A DNA stretch of 64,000 bases from Ruminococcus sp. (lineage in GTDB: Bacteria > Bacillota > Clostridia > Oscillospirales > Ruminococcaceae), in assembly GCF_017549005.1 (NCBI RefSeq), contig NZ_JAFYYT010000003.1:159990-223989 (forward strand), in the 5' to 3' direction. A program made the position numbers and the translations under genes. The notes below the pieces were generated by a model. That model saw only the letters and a program-made list of their open reading frames with translations. It ran no database searches and was not told the DNA's origin. Shown piece after piece: positions 62,213 through 64,000 of this stretch; position 1 is the stretch's first letter, and each line of letters begins with the position of its first letter.

Positions 62213-62241
62213 TTGACTTTGAAGTGCTCATATGTTATAAT
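62213..62241 (+). promoter_or_regulatory. Promoter of the zinc-ribbon membrane protein (CTTGACTTT family)
   Basis: TTGACT and TATAAT are 17 bases apart, 125 bases before the start codon. Confidence 0.75.
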
Positions 62242-62365
62242 TTGCTCGTATTAGGCAACCGCTTTACAGCAGTTGCCGCGTAAACCCTTTATTTAAAGGC
62301 AAATCTGCGAATCACACTAATATACATGATTTGAAAGAAATAATAACAAAGAGGCGGTGATTTCT

Positions 62366-63634
62366 ATGGCAGATGTAAAGGAGTACAAATGCCCATCATG
62401 TGGAGCTCCGATGCGTTTTGATATCAATAGGCAACGCATGGTCTGTAACTTTTGCTCAAAAGGTTTCAGCCTTGAATATATACGGTCGCATTTCTTCAAT
62501 GAAGTGGCAGATGAAAACCAATCCGACTTTGACTGGGTTGACAGGACAAAATATGTATGGGAACCCGATATGCTCGAGGAGCTTGCGGAGTATACATGTT
62601 CCTCATGCGGCGGAAACATCATAACCAAGAATAACTCAGCTTCTGCCAGATGTCCTTTCTGCAATCATGACTTAATCATTTCTTCTAATTTTTCCGGTGA
62701 TCTGCGTCCCGACAGGGTCATACCTTTCAGGGTCGGAGCTGAAGAATTTGCGGAAAAGTACAGACAAAACATCGCAAGATATGCCCCAAAGGCTTTCAGA
62801 GATCCTTCGGTAACGGATAATATTGTCGGATGTTATATACCAATATGGCTTTATAGCTGTGTCTGTGACACATACGGAGATCATTCTAACAAACGCTCCT
62901 TTAAAGTAACGGATTTCCCAGTTCTCGGAACAGATATAAAAAAGGATGTTTTCTATTCTGTTGCTCCTTTTTGGTTCAATCATTCGGTAAAATTTACCGA
63001 ATCCTGCCTTACCGGCTTTTACGCAAGCAGATACTCCATAAGAGCCGAGCATGCAATGGAATTTGCAGACGAAGAAGTAAAAAAAAGTTGTTGTTTACAA
63101 AGAGTCGGCGCACTGGATAGTGTGTGTCGTTTTCCCGACTCCTTCGACGTAAATGCACACAGCAAGATAAGAAATCAGAAGCTGACCTATTACCTTGTGC
63201 CGATATGGTTTATGAATTTTAAATACAAAAGAAAAGAATATACAATTGCCATGAACGGTCAGACAGGCAAACTGGCTTCTCCTGATGTGCCGTTCAGTTA
63301 CAAGGGTAAGCTGGTTTATGGGTTGATTTTTGCCTTTTTTGAGTTGCTGACCTTTGTGCTTTGGTATTCATTTCTTAAGATTGGCAGCACGTTTTCAGAC
63401 GCCTTGGTGTATGCAATAATATTTACCATGATGTGCACGTTGTTGCCTTATATGGCAACGGAGGGGATATGGTCGAAAATCTCCTATAAATATATCGGAG
63501 GAATTAGAAGCACACCAAAATACTACTATAATGTTCAAAAGCACTATGATAAAAAGGCCAAATTAAAAATGAAAAAAAATAATGGCGGGCAGGCGGACGT
63601 AAGTCGTACTTCTGCCGACAAAAAGCATCTTTGA
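62366..63634 (+). CDS. Zinc-ribbon membrane protein of unknown function
   Basis: This protein of about 422 residues has two zinc ribbons at its N-terminus: YKCPSCGAPMRF with VCNFCSKGF, and YTCSSCGGNII with RCPFCNHDL. A soluble region of about 220 residues with many aromatic residues follows (YLVPIWFMNFKYK resembles other zinc-ribbon/TM proteins of Clostridia). Two membrane helices come near residues 315-365, then a basic tail. The double ribbon followed by membrane helices is known in uncharacterised TFIIB-type zinc-ribbon proteins. ATG 62366 is taken because GAGGCGGTG precedes it; GTG 62357 is the alternative. Confidence 0.78.
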   Translation: MADVKEYKCPSCGAPMRFDINRQRMVCNFCSKGFSLEYIRSHFFNEVADENQSDFDWVDRTKYVWEPDMLEELAEYTCSSCGGNIITKNNSASARCPFCNHDLIISSNFSGDLRPDRVIPFRVGAEEFAEKYRQNIARYAPKAFRDPSVTDNIVGCYIPIWLYSCVCDTYGDHSNKRSFKVTDFPVLGTDIKKDVFYSVAPFWFNHSVKFTESCLTGFYASRYSIRAEHAMEFADEEVKKSCCLQRVGALDSVCRFPDSFDVNAHSKIRNQKLTYYLVPIWFMNFKYKRKEYTIAMNGQTGKLASPDVPFSYKGKLVYGLIFAFFELLTFVLWYSFLKIGSTFSDALVYAIIFTMMCTLLPYMATEGIWSKISYKYIGGIRSTPKYYYNVQKHYDKKAKLKMKKNNGGQADVSRTSADKKHL

Positions 63635-63765
63635 AATTGTCAAGAATTCTCAGATGAATCATATTTTAATACTTTCTGAGTATTCTGAATATAAGGTACA
63701 GAATCAATCAAAACTAACCGTTAAAATATAAACGTCAAATAAAGCGCGTCACATAAGATACAAAA

Positions 63766-63790
63766 TTACCCTCGCCATAGGCGAGGGTAA
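63766..63790. terminator. Perfect 11-bp hairpin after the zinc-ribbon gene
   Basis: TTACCCTCGCC and GGCGAGGGTAA flank ATA. It may terminate transcription in either direction. The following stretch to the window end holds no supported gene. Confidence 0.7.
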
Positions 63791-63881
63791 ACTTTATCAA
63801 TTCTGATAAACTGTACATGATCTCAGCTTTATAAAAAAGAAGTCCTCGGGAAAAAGTAATTTTCATCTGAACTTGAAAAAT

Positions 63882-63981
63882 GATGTATTTGGTGTATTCG
63901 ATGTATTCATATACGGTGTTAAGCCGTTTTCGGATACATACTGAATACATCGGAATACATCGCCGCTGTATCAGATGTATT
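63882..63981. repeat. Cluster of GATGTATTC / GAATACATC iterated sites
   Basis: GATGTATT (63882), GTGTATTC (63892) and GATGTATTC (63900) are in direct order; GGATACAT (63932), GAATACATC (63943) and GGAATACATC (63952) are inverted; GATGTATT recurs at 63974. Seven related 8-9-bp sites lie within 100 bases, like iterons or a multi-site operator. Confidence 0.65.
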
Positions 63982-64000
63982 TTTGAAGTGTCGGATTACA

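Noticed and set aside
61998-62231. 77-codon minus frame
   Set aside because: Protein-like in parts, but no start signal and it covers the promoter at 62213; mentioned only as possible decayed sequence.
63735-63950. 71-codon minus frame at the right edge
   Set aside because: It runs across a perfect hairpin and the iterated GATGTATTC sites, so it is a by-product of repeats.
63882-63981. CRISPR array
   Set aside because: Units are 8-9 bp with variable short spacing and mixed orientation; no cas genes are present anywhere in the window.

Overview
The window looks like chromosomal DNA of a fibre-degrading Ruminococcus (Bacillota, Oscillospiraceae). The evidence is a set of secreted proteins with type I dockerins: a GH10/GH43 xylanase, a GH9 endoglucanase, a CAP-domain protein and several proteins of unknown function. 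They occur beside two cohesin-like proteins, the sporulation pair sipL-spoIVA, ClpE, and strong AGGAGG ribosome sites. I cannot name the species from sequence alone.

Left part (1-25 kb): a cut membrane-protein gene, clpE overlapped by a cohesin-like lipoprotein gene, a DUF4317 gene, a NUDIX hydrolase, sipL and spoIVA (spore-coat basement layer). Next comes a divergent hemicellulose pair: a secreted CBM22-GH10-CBM22-dockerin-GH43-CBM6 xylanase and a cytoplasmic GH31 alpha-xylosidase. Two convergent CPBP membrane proteases, a heterodimeric ABC exporter with one degenerate ATP site, a lipoprotein, a YbjN-like protein and a CAP-dockerin protein follow.

Middle (25-37 kb): a surface-glycan cluster behind a structured leader of about 270 nt. 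It encodes a PglD/NeuD-like acyltransferase, a phosphoglycosyl transferase, a fused epimerase-glycosyltransferase and a second glycosyltransferase. After its own promoter come a DegT aminotransferase, an acyltransferase and capE-capF-capG for UDP-N-acetyl-L-fucosamine. No flippase or polymerase is present in the window. Next are a SUFU-family protein, a DUF3237 protein and the GH9 endoglucanase with a dockerin.

40-52 kb: an ECF sigma factor with a membrane-anchored partner, a DUF4349 lipoprotein, and a GntR (YtrA-type) operon with an ABC transporter and a membrane-anchored beta-lactamase-fold protein. A perfect 17-bp-arm palindrome lies across that operon's promoter. A NatAB-like ABC operon follows on the opposite strand.

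52-64 kb is visibly more A+T-rich and looks like an accessory region. It begins with a decayed dockerin on the minus strand and a tyrosine-recombinase remnant whose catalytic Tyr position reads as a stop. Then come a 784-residue secreted protein with about nine EF-hand/dockerin-like loops, a cohesin-like/dockerin protein, another dockerin protein in an apparent operon with a tiny HhH protein, a transglutaminase-like protein, an unknown membrane protein, a lipoprotein whose signal peptide is out of frame by one base in an A tract, and a zinc-ribbon membrane protein. Several of these genes are preceded by related promoters sharing the core CTTGACTTT. The multi-dockerin-like protein and its cohesin-like neighbour are the most unusual objects in the window.
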